In this document: positions 41,741-51,025 of the stretch, piece after piece
Layout of the letters: every line of letters begins with the position of its first letter
Numbering within the stretch: the first letter of the stretch is position 1
Assembly (NCBI GenBank): GCA_947575805.1
Contig: CANPOY010000007.1
Location: 16,147 to 80,146, forward strand
Length of the DNA: 64,000 bases
DNA from: an uncultured Lachnospiraceae bacterium
Lineage (GTDB): Bacteria; Bacillota; Clostridia; Lachnospirales; Lachnospiraceae
Direction of reading: 5' to 3'
Notes under the pieces: generated by a model
The model's database searches: none
The model's input: the letters and a program-made list of their open reading frames with translations, nothing else
Told to the model about the DNA's origin: nothing
Translations under genes and position numbers: made by a program

Positions 41741-42389
41741 AATAACTTCCCTCCACCTTCAGCATTGCTGTCTTTACCGCCAGGACGCTGAGTCCCGCAC
41801 CCAGAATTCCCAGGACGGCGTCCATCAGAAGCACCGGAAGAAATCCCCCGGCGGCAATCAGGAAAATCACCACTCCGACAATAGCCCCCACATAGGCAGC
41901 CAGCAGATTTACCCAAAGATAACTGAAGAACCTGCACAAAAAGATCCCCAGCAACGACAGAGTATATACCAGCAAAGCGACAAGCAGTACCTCCCACAGG
42001 CCCGGCTTTGCCCGAACCCCTTCCCCGGCAGTAAAAATGATTGTAAACAGCCAGGATACGCCGGCAATTACCACAAGAAATACTAGGCGTCTCACCAGAT
42101 CCATAATCAGGGCACTTTTCATAATCTGCCTTCCCCTGGCTGAAGTCTTGAGATAATCTATTTTCTGCGAATTCTTCTCCTGAATGCCTCCCAGATACCA
42201 ATTGTCCGACATCACCTCCGCCATAATCAGCAGCATGATATACGCCGGCATGGCACTGCCCCGAAAAACCACTGCAGCAATGAAATCCACCGCCAGCAGA
42301 AAGATCGGCAGCACGATCAGCATGACAATTTTATATCCTCTGGTGGCAAATACCAGATAACTTCTTACTCTATCCTTCATCCTTCCCAT
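41730..42389 (-). CDS. ABC transporter membrane protein
   Basis: 219 aa, about six TMs, immediately downstream of the ATPase gene. Confidence 0.7.
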   Translation of the reverse strand: MGRMKDRVRSYLVFATRGYKIVMLIVLPIFLLAVDFIAAVVFRGSAMPAYIMLLIMAEVMSDNWYLGGIQEKNSQKIDYLKTSARGRQIMKSALIMDLVRRLVFLVVIAGVSWLFTIIFTAGEGVRAKPGLWEVLLVALLVYTLSLLGIFLCRFFSYLWVNLLAAYVGAIVGVVIFLIAAGGFLPVLLMDAVLGILGAGLSVLAVKTAMLKVEGSYYDK

Positions 42390-42394
42390 CCTCC

Positions 42395-43297
42395 TCAGCG
42401 ACCCAGCTTGAGGCTTGTATTAACTTTCATCACTGCTACGCTGATCTGTGACAAAGTAGGTGTCTCCACGGAAATATCCATACCTGTCAGCCGGTCCAGC
42501 TGATCCGCAAGGCAGATCCCCTCGAATCCGTAAGAGCTTTTCGACATGGTAAACAGTATTTTCCCGGCCGCCTCCGCATCCCCGGATTCACCCTTTACCA
42601 GCAGGTACTTTTCCTTCAGGTCCTCCACGAACCCTTCCTCCACGATATTACCATGTTCCAGAATAATGGCGTAATCCGTCACGTTTTCCATGTCGGCAAT
42701 ATTATGGGTGGAGAAGAAAACGGAACGCCCGCCGTTCCCCTGCTCCAGGTACTCCCGAATGATGTCGCAGAGCTTGTCACGCATCAGCGGATCCAACGGA
42801 GAAGCAGGCTCATCCAAAATCAGCAGCTCCGTGTCTCTGGCAAGCACCGTCGCCAGCATCAGCTTCATTTTATTCCCGTCGGACAGCTCCTTAACGTTTT
42901 TCCTCTCCTTCACGGGAATGCTCAGCTCCTCACAAATTGCTTCAAACCTGTCCCGGTGAAAATTGCTGAACAGAAGCTCACTGATTTCCGCCACCTGCCC
43001 TGCATTCCAGTGAGGCAGGAAGAAGCTGCTGGGACCGGTGTAGCCAATTCGTTCCTGAACCCCTCCGCCGGAGAGCTTCTCCTTCCCGTCAAAATAGCTG
43101 ACCTCTCCCTTGAAATCCAGCCGGATTCCCGTCAGGAGGTTCAGCAGGGTAGTCTTGCCCGCCCCGTTCTCACCGATCAGCGCCGTGGCAAATCCCTTTG
43201 GTATCTGCAGCTTCGGTATGGAAAGCTCAAAGCCCCTAAATTTCTTTTCCAAATTTACTGCCTCTACTACACTGTTTATCTTCATCATGTCCTCCAT
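42395..43297 (-). CDS. ABC transporter ATP-binding protein
   Basis: ALIGENGAGKTTLLNLLTG Walker A, KELSDGNKMKLMLATVLARDTELLILDEPASPLD. Confidence 0.92.
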   Translation of the reverse strand: MEDMMKINSVVEAVNLEKKFRGFELSIPKLQIPKGFATALIGENGAGKTTLLNLLTGIRLDFKGEVSYFDGKEKLSGGGVQERIGYTGPSSFFLPHWNAGQVAEISELLFSNFHRDRFEAICEELSIPVKERKNVKELSDGNKMKLMLATVLARDTELLILDEPASPLDPLMRDKLCDIIREYLEQGNGGRSVFFSTHNIADMENVTDYAIILEHGNIVEEGFVEDLKEKYLLVKGESGDAEAAGKILFTMSKSSYGFEGICLADQLDRLTGMDISVETPTLSQISVAVMKVNTSLKLGR

Positions 43298-43305
43298 TCT
43301 CCGTG

Positions 43306-43683
43306 TCAGGATAGCTTCTGGAGCGCCGTCAGCGTCTCCTGCAGCTCCAGGTCAGTCATTCCCGCAATCTTCGCAGCGCGGATTGCCTCCGTAAGTGCCT
43401 CTTCCACCCTGCGCATATGCTGTTCCTTCAGCATTTCGCTGTCTTGGGCATTAACATAAAAGCCCTTGCCCTGCGCCGCGGTCACAAGCCCTTCCGCCTC
43501 CAGCTGCTCATACGCCTTCATCGTGGTAATCACACTGATCTTCAGATCCTTCGCCAGTCCCCGGATAGAAGGAAGATAATCTCCTTCTTTCAGCTTCCCC
43601 GCAAGAATATCGGTTCGCATCTGCTCCGCGATCTGCTGATAAATCGGTACTCCCGAATTTTGTAATAGTTTCAAGGCGGCCAC
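43306..43683 (-). CDS. GntR family regulator (YtrA-like)
   Basis: 125 aa; GVPIYQQIAEQMRTDILAGKLKEGDYLPSIRGLAKDLKISVITTMKAYEQLEAEG. Confidence 0.92.
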   Translation of the reverse strand: MAALKLLQNSGVPIYQQIAEQMRTDILAGKLKEGDYLPSIRGLAKDLKISVITTMKAYEQLEAEGLVTAAQGKGFYVNAQDSEMLKEQHMRRVEEALTEAIRAAKIAGMTDLELQETLTALQKLS

Positions 43684-43861
43684 CCCTTTCTGTTTATATG
43701 TTATATATACACCATAATCAGATAGATGTCAATAAGTTTGTCGAAAAATATTTCATACTCCTCGACATTCCTTAATAAATGTAGTATACTGCTAATCGGG
43801 TTACACAGGCGACCGTGACGGGCTTCAGCTGTCCCGGCAAACGGAAAGGATACGGTTCTTT

Positions 43862-44950
43862 ATGGAAAAAAGAAAGATTCTGACAATTTTAGCTGCGGCA
43901 GTCGCGACCTTTTCCCTTACTGCATGTCAGGGAGTCTCTTCCGGCGGTTCGGACAGCAAGGCCAGTACCGCAAGTGACGGTTCCGACTCCCTATCACTGC
44001 CTTCCAATGCTCAGGTATCGGAGGAAGAAGCTGCTCTTTCCATCAATCCGGAGGACGTGCTTGATGACGATACCACATATGAGCTCTATAATACCTACAT
44101 AGACATCAGTAATGACATCGTGGGACGGCTCAGCGATTCCCTGGACCGCTATTTCACTTATGTGGATTTTGATACCGAGTTTCGGCTTCTGGAGGATGAC
44201 GGAGATTATTACGACTGCTATTCCGTATCCGGCCCTCAGCGGAATGTATCGGATGCTTATGAGCTGGTCAGCAGCAAGGCAAAAAAGGACGAGCTTGATC
44301 AGGCCTTTCTGGATATGTATCCTTCCATCAGCTCTCTGATTCAGGCGCTAACGGACATTTATGAATATACCGACCCGAAAGCTTTCCTGGAGGACAGTTA
44401 TGCCAAATCCCAGGAACAGCACACCGCTCTCATCAGCGTCCTCGAAGAATACTATAACACCGGGGATGTATTTCGTGATACCCTCATAGAGGTTGCCGAC
44501 CAACTGCATCGGGAGGATCTGGAGCAGATGAAGGCAAATGGCTATGAGGTGCTTTATTCCCTGAACATGGTAATTGACCTGGCACAGAAGATCCAGATCG
44601 AATTATACGAGGAAGAAATATGGGATGAAAATATCCTGGATATGGATCTGACAAAAATACAGCCATTGTATGATGAATTTACCTCCTATGTGGAAGCAGT
44701 AACTGCCTATGCCAAAAACGATGAGACTCTAAATGCCGAAGGTTTTTATTCTACCTCACTGACAATGTTTGTCATGCACATGAATGACGCCCACTCCTCT
44801 ATTTCAAAGGTACTGGAAAAGGTAAAGGAAGGCGAGGCTCTGAGCAAATCAGACCTGATGATCACCATCGGCGGCCAGTGCAATCTCACGGCATTTTCCA
44901 CAAGTGTATCAAATATGGTTTCTTCCTATAACAGCCTGATTTCATACTGA
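43862..44950 (+). CDS. Lipoprotein, DUF3829-like
   Basis: 362 aa; lipobox LTAC at N-term; helical YNTYIDISNDIVGRLSDSLDRYFTY. Confidence 0.75.
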   Translation: MEKRKILTILAAAVATFSLTACQGVSSGGSDSKASTASDGSDSLSLPSNAQVSEEEAALSINPEDVLDDDTTYELYNTYIDISNDIVGRLSDSLDRYFTYVDFDTEFRLLEDDGDYYDCYSVSGPQRNVSDAYELVSSKAKKDELDQAFLDMYPSISSLIQALTDIYEYTDPKAFLEDSYAKSQEQHTALISVLEEYYNTGDVFRDTLIEVADQLHREDLEQMKANGYEVLYSLNMVIDLAQKIQIELYEEEIWDENILDMDLTKIQPLYDEFTSYVEAVTAYAKNDETLNAEGFYSTSLTMFVMHMNDAHSSISKVLEKVKEGEALSKSDLMITIGGQCNLTAFSTSVSNMVSSYNSLISY

Positions 44951-44969
44951 TTTCAACTAAACTAAATAC

Positions 44970-45005
44970 AGGGGCGGCCGCATCCTTGCTGATACGGCCG
45001 CCCCT
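44970..45005. terminator. Convergent-gene terminator hairpin
   Basis: Perfect 11-bp stem AGGGGCGGCCG/CGGCCGCCCCT between convergent genes; no strong T tract. Confidence 0.55.
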
Positions 45006-45010
45006 GCTGC

Positions 45011-45241
45011 TTAGTAACGATATTCCTTTGTCTGATAGAGAAAATTCTGCATCCTGCTGTCCCGTCCGTAAGTAGTCGTCCTGCAGTCCACAACGTCCGC
45101 CCTGCTTTCCTGCGTGCTCTCTTCCAGAATGCTGGCAAAAAGGTTTTCCGCGCCTTTCTTTTTCATATCAAAGGACGATTCCCGACGCTCGTCGCGCCTT
45201 GTCTTTGAGACACCGGAAACAGCCGCTACTGAAGCCACCAT
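45011..45241 (-). CDS. Hypothetical small protein
   Basis: 76 aa, MVASVAAVSGVSKTRRDERRESSFDMKKKGAENLF. Confidence 0.5.
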   Translation of the reverse strand: MVASVAAVSGVSKTRRDERRESSFDMKKKGAENLFASILEESTQESRADVVDCRTTTYGRDSRMQNFLYQTKEYRY

Positions 45242-45413
45242 GAAAATACCTGAAAATCCGTTTACTGCTTTAATCCCTCCTTGGATGCGTATTCCAACAG
45301 TGTCCGTTTATTTCTACTATATATTTCGTATAAATTGTCAGAAAACTTTAGGGCAAATACAAATAAATGAAAACGTCGTCAGCCATGCCGCCTATAAATG
45401 TTTGAGAATGTGT

Positions 45414-47270
45414 TTACGCATAGTACTGTGCCTGAGCCTGCCAGAGCTCGTAATATCTGCCCCCCTCGTCGGCCAACAGCTCTTCATGGGTACCCATCTG
45501 AACAATCCGGCCCCCGTCAAACACCGCGATCCGATCACAGAAGCGGCAGGACGAGAGCCTGTGGCTGATATAAATTGCCGTCCGATCTCCTACGATCTCG
45601 TCAAAGCGGGCGTATATTTCCGCCTCGGCAATGGGGTCAAGGGCAGCCGTGGGCTCGTCCAGAATGATAAAGGGAGCATCCCTGTACAGCGCCCGGGCAA
45701 GGGCAATCTTCTGAGCTTCTCCCCCGGAAACATTCACGCCGTCCTCGTCAAAATCCTTATAAAGAGGGGTTTCCAGACCTTTTGGCATCTTCTCGTACCG
45801 CTCGCCAAAGCCTGCCTGCCTTAACAGCCGCTCTGCCCTCTCCTGATCCCATTGCGCCGCCGATGCCACATTATTTCCCAGAGGCACGGAAAGCAGGTTA
45901 TAATCCTGAAAAACCACGGAAAATAACTCCAGATATTGTCTGTAATCATACTTGCGGACATTAAAATCATTCAGAATGACCTCTCCCTCCGTTGGATCGT
46001 ACAGGCGGCACAGCAGCTTGATAAACGTGGTCTTGCCGCTGCCGTTCATGCCTACCACCGCCAGCCGCTCACCCACCCTTAAGCTTAAGTTAATATGTTT
46101 CAACGCATCCTCATCACTGCCTGCATATCGGAAGCTGACATTCCGGAACAGAATTTCATACTGTCCGTCACTACGCTTTTCCACTGCCAGGCTGCCCTGA
46201 TACATATCATTCTTAATATCAAAGTATTCCAGCCAGGTTTCCAGAAAGCGCTCATTGATTTTTAATCCGCCGATCTTTAAAAAAATACCTTTGATACTAT
46301 TCATCAGCCCTTCCAGATAACCCACATATTTGATGATACTCCCGATAGGAAATGCACCTATAATACAATACAGACAGACAATCAGGCAGGCAAACAGTCC
46401 GGACAGCCTGGATAAAACCACATTCGGAACAGAGTATAGAAAACTCTTTTTACAAACCGCAGAAAAAATCCTCAGGTGCTCGTCATTCAGCTGCTTTTCC
46501 AGTTTATTCAGCAACAGCTGCTGCCGGTAAATTCGGTTATCCATTCCCTGAAGCTGGGTGCCTGCAGAGAACTGGTTTTCCCACAACATCAGTTCTCCTG
46601 ACTTATCCCATTGCGCCGAAATCTTCCTGTTCCCCACATTGTCAGAGATAATTGCCAGTGCCGCCGCTCCGAACATCAATGCAAGCAGCAGTAGTCCCAG
46701 CCATTGAAAAGATGTCCTCATCATCAGAGATACCATTTCCGCCATTAGGATCAGCGAAAAGACCAGCTTCACCAGATCGGCCATCAGTCCCTCTATCTGC
46801 AATCGCATATGGACAACGCCATAACTGTTAATCCAGCTGTTTTCAACGATCTTCCGACGCAGCTGTCGGATCTTCGGATCTTCCAGCTTATCATAGTCCA
46901 GGGACAGTGTCTTATTATAAAAAGCCAGCTCCTGGTTGTTTTCCAAAATTTCCAGGCTGTTTTTCGCCGCCCAGCCCATAAAGGCCTCGACAATACGCAC
47001 AAACAGGTTTACCAGCAGAGTAGCTGCAGCCAGCAGATAAACCTCCTCCTTTGATCTCCCCTGATACAACGCCGTTACGATTTCGGCGGACATCCAAAGA
47101 TTGAAATACGGTGAAAAATTACTCAACAGAATCGCCAGTCCCTTTATGGGAAAATAGGCCGGATGAAAGCCATGATACATTTTAAGGGCTCTCCATGTGA
47201 CATTCTTATTCCTCATTGGTCTGCCCTCCTTCCTTATAATATCTGCTCTGTACATCAAACATTTCCGCAT
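45414..47270 (-). CDS. ABC transporter, fused permease/ATPase
   Basis: GMNGSGKTTFIKLLCRLYDPTEG, NVSGGEAQKIALARALYRDAPFIILDEPTAALDP; six TM N-term. Confidence 0.92.
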   Translation of the reverse strand: MRKCLMYRADIIRKEGRPMRNKNVTWRALKMYHGFHPAYFPIKGLAILLSNFSPYFNLWMSAEIVTALYQGRSKEEVYLLAAATLLVNLFVRIVEAFMGWAAKNSLEILENNQELAFYNKTLSLDYDKLEDPKIRQLRRKIVENSWINSYGVVHMRLQIEGLMADLVKLVFSLILMAEMVSLMMRTSFQWLGLLLLALMFGAAALAIISDNVGNRKISAQWDKSGELMLWENQFSAGTQLQGMDNRIYRQQLLLNKLEKQLNDEHLRIFSAVCKKSFLYSVPNVVLSRLSGLFACLIVCLYCIIGAFPIGSIIKYVGYLEGLMNSIKGIFLKIGGLKINERFLETWLEYFDIKNDMYQGSLAVEKRSDGQYEILFRNVSFRYAGSDEDALKHINLSLRVGERLAVVGMNGSGKTTFIKLLCRLYDPTEGEVILNDFNVRKYDYRQYLELFSVVFQDYNLLSVPLGNNVASAAQWDQERAERLLRQAGFGERYEKMPKGLETPLYKDFDEDGVNVSGGEAQKIALARALYRDAPFIILDEPTAALDPIAEAEIYARFDEIVGDRTAIYISHRLSSCRFCDRIAVFDGGRIVQMGTHEELLADEGGRYYELWQAQAQYYA

Positions 47271-49071
47271 ACCGCCCGTTCTGTTCCATCAACTCTTCAT
47301 GGGTACCGCTCTCCAGAATTACGCCGTCCTCCAGCAGGATGATGCGGTCACAAAAACGGGTAGACGCAAAGCGGTGAGAGATATAGACAGACGTCCTGCC
47401 GGCCGTCAGCGCTCTGTACAGGAGATACAGGTTATTCTCCGCAATGGGATCCAGTGCCGCCGTAGGCTCATCCAGAATGAAAATGGCACCGTTCTTGTAT
47501 ATAGCCCGGGCCAGAAGCAGCTTCTGCATTTCTCCGCCGGAAAGATCTACACCGTCCTCATAAATCCCTTTCATCAGATGAGTATCCATTCCTTTTGGCA
47601 GTGTCCTTATCTTCTCATAAATTTCCGCCGCTTTCATAGCAGCTTCTGCATCCTCCCGGGCTGTCGGCCTGTTCAGGTCACTGCTGGCCACAAACTCAAA
47701 GCAGGTGAAAGCGATAACCCTGACCTCCTGAAAGACTGCCGAGATCAAAGTATAGTATTCCTCTATGTTATATTCCCCGATGTCCTTGCCTCCCACCAGA
47801 ATTTCTCCTTCCGTAGGCCGGTACATCCCGCAGAGCAGCTTGACAAGGGTGGTCTTACCGGCGCCGTTGATACCTACCAGAGCCAGTTTTTCCCCCGCCT
47901 TGATCTTAAGATTGATTCCTTTCAGAGTATCTTCCTTAGCCCCGCCATACCGATAACGGATATTCTTTAATTCTATCTCCACAGGCGCCTTCGGCAGCGC
48001 TTCACCCGGTCCGTGGCAGAAACAGCTGGGGTAGTCAAAATACTCCCGGAAACAGGCGATCTTATCCGCCCTGGTAGTTAATGTTGCCACATCTCCGATG
48101 ATACCCTGCAGAAAACCCGCAATACCTCCCACCAGCCCGAAGTAGAACACAAATTCTCCTACTGTGATGCCGCCCCTGACCAGCGCCCCGATCAGCACAA
48201 AATAGGCCGCACCGTTCTGTACAAGGGTCATCAGTCCCGACAGCACGGAGGCCCATAAGCCTCTCAGGCTGCAGCGCCTGTTCCAAATAAGAAGATATGT
48301 CTGATAGTCCTTCATCATTTTCTCAAGCCACCTGTCCAGGCCATAAAGCTTAATGTCTTTTGCTTTGGAAAAGTCCTCCGAAAGCTTTCTGAAATAATCC
48401 TTTTTTCTGGATTCCTTCTCCCAGAGATGCTTATGGCTCTCATAATAGGCCGGCTGCCAGCGGGTGGTAAAATATGCACTGACTGACACCACCGCCGTAA
48501 CGGCAAACAAAACCGGGTCCAAGACTGCCAGGAGAGACGCATAGGTCACGATGCCGCTGAGATGGATCAGGGCCTGGGACAAATCATTGCCGAAAAATTC
48601 CATGGCGCAGTTTCCATGACAGGCATCCTCCCAGGCGTACTGCGAAATTCGCTTGAACTCCTGCTTCTCCGTATTCTCGTAATCCGTCCTGTAATTGGAA
48701 AACTCCGACATTTCAGACTGATATACACATGTAGGGTAGTAATGCCAGGCTTGCCTTGCCAGAAAGCCAAGCTTATTCAGCAGCTCCATAACCGTGATGA
48801 CCGCTATACAAACCGTCGCAAAGGCGGCCAGACGGCCAAGTGACATCCCTGCACCGATATTGTCAATCATCAGCCTGGTAAACAGAGACTCTGCAAGAGG
48901 CAGCAGCACCGCCATTGGCACCACCAAAAAGATCGAGAACACGAAACTCCTGTTGAGACCCCAAAGCCGCCTTATGGCCCAGGAAAGACATCCTACCCTG
49001 GAATATTTGCGCTTCATCTTTTCCATTTGTCCACATCCTTCTTCTATTATAATTTGTATTACTTCCCGCAC
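47206..49071 (-). CDS. ABC transporter, fused permease/ATPase
   Basis: GINGAGKTTLVKLLCGMYRPTEG, DLSGGEMQKLLLARAIYKNGAIFILDEPTAALDP; overlaps the downstream paralogue. Confidence 0.92.
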   Translation of the reverse strand: MREVIQIIIEEGCGQMEKMKRKYSRVGCLSWAIRRLWGLNRSFVFSIFLVVPMAVLLPLAESLFTRLMIDNIGAGMSLGRLAAFATVCIAVITVMELLNKLGFLARQAWHYYPTCVYQSEMSEFSNYRTDYENTEKQEFKRISQYAWEDACHGNCAMEFFGNDLSQALIHLSGIVTYASLLAVLDPVLFAVTAVVSVSAYFTTRWQPAYYESHKHLWEKESRKKDYFRKLSEDFSKAKDIKLYGLDRWLEKMMKDYQTYLLIWNRRCSLRGLWASVLSGLMTLVQNGAAYFVLIGALVRGGITVGEFVFYFGLVGGIAGFLQGIIGDVATLTTRADKIACFREYFDYPSCFCHGPGEALPKAPVEIELKNIRYRYGGAKEDTLKGINLKIKAGEKLALVGINGAGKTTLVKLLCGMYRPTEGEILVGGKDIGEYNIEEYYTLISAVFQEVRVIAFTCFEFVASSDLNRPTAREDAEAAMKAAEIYEKIRTLPKGMDTHLMKGIYEDGVDLSGGEMQKLLLARAIYKNGAIFILDEPTAALDPIAENNLYLLYRALTAGRTSVYISHRFASTRFCDRIILLEDGVILESGTHEELMEQNGRYAEMFDVQSRYYKEGGQTNEE

Positions 49072-49110
49072 TTATGCCGGCGTGCAGCTGTAAAAATAGT
49101 ACCATACCTG

Positions 49111-49168
49111 AAAAAAAAAGAGCGCAGTTTGATACCAAATGTCAAAAAATCGGTATCAACTGCACTCA
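49111..49168 (-). terminator. Intrinsic terminator after GHKL kinase gene
   Basis: Minus strand GAGTGCAGTTGATACC...GGTATCAAACTGCGCTC followed by nine Ts; 5' arm covers the kinase stop codon. Confidence 0.8.
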
Positions 49169-49824
49169 GCCACCCCTGCGCACTGGGGAAGCAGGATTTC
49201 CGTGGAAAAGGCGTTGTCCTCGGAGGCCCTGGTCACATAGCCGCCGTTTTTTTTCACCGCCTCGTCCAGACGCCGAAGCCCCAGACCGTGCCCCTCTCCC
49301 TTACTGCTGGCGAAGCTCTTCTTTTTCTTCCCGCCGGCGGTATTTGTCAGGGCAAGGTAGAGATAATTTCCCTTGATTTCCATATAAAGCCGGATCAGCC
49401 GCTCCGGGGGCGGAAGCTCCATACATGCGTCCATGGCGTTGTCCAGCAGATTTCCCAAAATGATACACAGGTCTACCGCCGAAGTGGTAAGGCTAACCGG
49501 CACCTTGGCATCCGCTTTCACCCGGACTCCCCTTTCCACCGCCAGGGTAAGCTTGCTGTTTAGAATCGCATCCAGCATCCGGTTCCCGGTTCTGATCACG
49601 GTCTCCACATTGGTCAGGTCTTCGTCCAGCATACTCAGGTAATCCTGTATTTCCTCCAGCCGTCCATCCGCTGCGTACACCTTCATAGCCTGGATGTGAT
49701 GCCTGTAATCATGCCGCCAGCCCCGCATTTTGGTATACATGCTCTCTACCTCGGCATAATATTTCTGCATGATTTCCTGCTCAAAAGTAGTGACTCTTTT
49801 TCTGATCAGCCTGTCAAACAACAT
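49156..49824 (-). CDS. GHKL-domain sensor kinase without membrane domain
   Basis: 222 aa; MRGWRHDYRHHIQAMKVYA H-box, LGNLLDNAMDAC N-box, GHGLGLRRLDEAV G-box; no TM. Confidence 0.85.
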   Translation of the reverse strand: MLFDRLIRKRVTTFEQEIMQKYYAEVESMYTKMRGWRHDYRHHIQAMKVYAADGRLEEIQDYLSMLDEDLTNVETVIRTGNRMLDAILNSKLTLAVERGVRVKADAKVPVSLTTSAVDLCIILGNLLDNAMDACMELPPPERLIRLYMEIKGNYLYLALTNTAGGKKKKSFASSKGEGHGLGLRRLDEAVKKNGGYVTRASEDNAFSTEILLPQCAGVAECS

Positions 49825-49834
49825 TTTGTCCCTC

Positions 49835-50536
49835 CTATAGGTATCGGATCAGCGCGGCATGCACCTCATTGTACAGTCCCCGGCTTACGGGAATCACATC
49901 TCCGTTTGTCATGATGATTTCTGCGCGGGTAATCTTACTGATGTGTTTTAACCCCGCTATATAAGAGCGATGCACCCTGAAAAAGGTATCGTCCAACTGC
50001 TCCGCGAATTTGCCGAACGTCATCCGGGTGCGGCGGCTTCCCTGCACCGTATGCACATTGACATATGCCTTTTCCGCTTCCACATACAGTATATCCGCCA
50101 GAGGAATTTTAATCTTGCCCTCCTGGGTGGAAACCAACACCGAACGCTGTCTCCCGGCCAGGTTCTGCACCGCCTTTTCCAGCACGGGGCAAAGCTTGTC
50201 CCCATCCACAGGCTTGATCAGATAGTGAAGCGCCGACACATCAAAGCCGTCACTGAAATATTCATAATACCCTGTGACAAAAATAATCTGCACGGCCGTG
50301 TTTTCTTTTCTTACTGTCTTTGCCAGTTCTGTCCCGCTCATACCAGGCATCTCCACATCCAACAGCAAAATGTCAAAATCCTTCTGTTCCTCATAATCAA
50401 AGAAAAACGCCTTCGCGTCCGGGTACTGCCGCAATCTGAGTCCGTGGCAGTTCTCTCTTGCCCAGTCTGATATAATCTCTGAAAGATACCTTCTCTGTTC
50501 GTCCTCGTCGTCGCAGACCGCTATTTTCAACTCCAT
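49835..50536 (-). CDS. LytTR family response regulator
   Basis: MELKIAVCDDEDEQRRYL...ILLLDVEMPGMSG, LytTR region ILYVEAEKAYVNVHT...FFRVHRSYIAGLKHI. Confidence 0.92.
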   Translation of the reverse strand: MELKIAVCDDEDEQRRYLSEIISDWARENCHGLRLRQYPDAKAFFFDYEEQKDFDILLLDVEMPGMSGTELAKTVRKENTAVQIIFVTGYYEYFSDGFDVSALHYLIKPVDGDKLCPVLEKAVQNLAGRQRSVLVSTQEGKIKIPLADILYVEAEKAYVNVHTVQGSRRTRMTFGKFAEQLDDTFFRVHRSYIAGLKHISKITRAEIIMTNGDVIPVSRGLYNEVHAALIRYL

Positions 50537-50563
50537 AGATTCCTCCCGGCTTCCTGCTTTTTC

Positions 50564-50597
50564 AAAAAAGACCACTGCATTTCAGCAATGGTCTTTT
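50564..50597 (-). terminator. Intrinsic terminator after comFB-like gene
   Basis: AAAAGACCA...TGGTCTTTT stem with TTTTTT on the minus strand. Confidence 0.75.
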
Positions 50598-50617
50598 ATA
50601 CTTTCATTCTTCTGCGT

Positions 50618-50944
50618 TTATGCCTGTCCTCCGCTATTTCCACCGGAAGTCTGAGCGCCATCATTGCTGGCCGGATGATGAGGATGTGCTCCGATCACCT
50701 CTATGGCAGTAACAACCACCGAAAGAATCTCCGCTTCCACCTGCGCCGAGGATGTATCAAACCGATGAAGGATAACGCCGGTACTGGTGCGGGCGTATTT
50801 GGGCTGCAGACGGTTCAGGGCGTATGTTGCCATATCCAGCCTGCAGTCCATACAGGAGCAGATATGCGGCATAGTAGGCAGGATACTGTTAAGCGCCTTC
50901 TCCACATTGTCTTCCATTAAATTCTTTAGTCCTTCCATGTCCAT
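50618..50944 (-). CDS. ComFB-like late competence family protein
   Basis: MDMEGLKNLMEDNVEKALNSILPTMPHICSCMDCRLDMATYALNRLQPKY: CxxC plus DMxTYALNxLxPxY pattern. Confidence 0.75.
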   Translation of the reverse strand: MDMEGLKNLMEDNVEKALNSILPTMPHICSCMDCRLDMATYALNRLQPKYARTSTGVILHRFDTSSAQVEAEILSVVVTAIEVIGAHPHHPASNDGAQTSGGNSGGQA

Positions 50945-51025
50945 TCCCCCGTTGTACACAAGTCTATTTCTTATTTTACAACTTTTTTCAAATGGAATCA
51001 ATCTCTATTTTGGGGGAATTACCGT

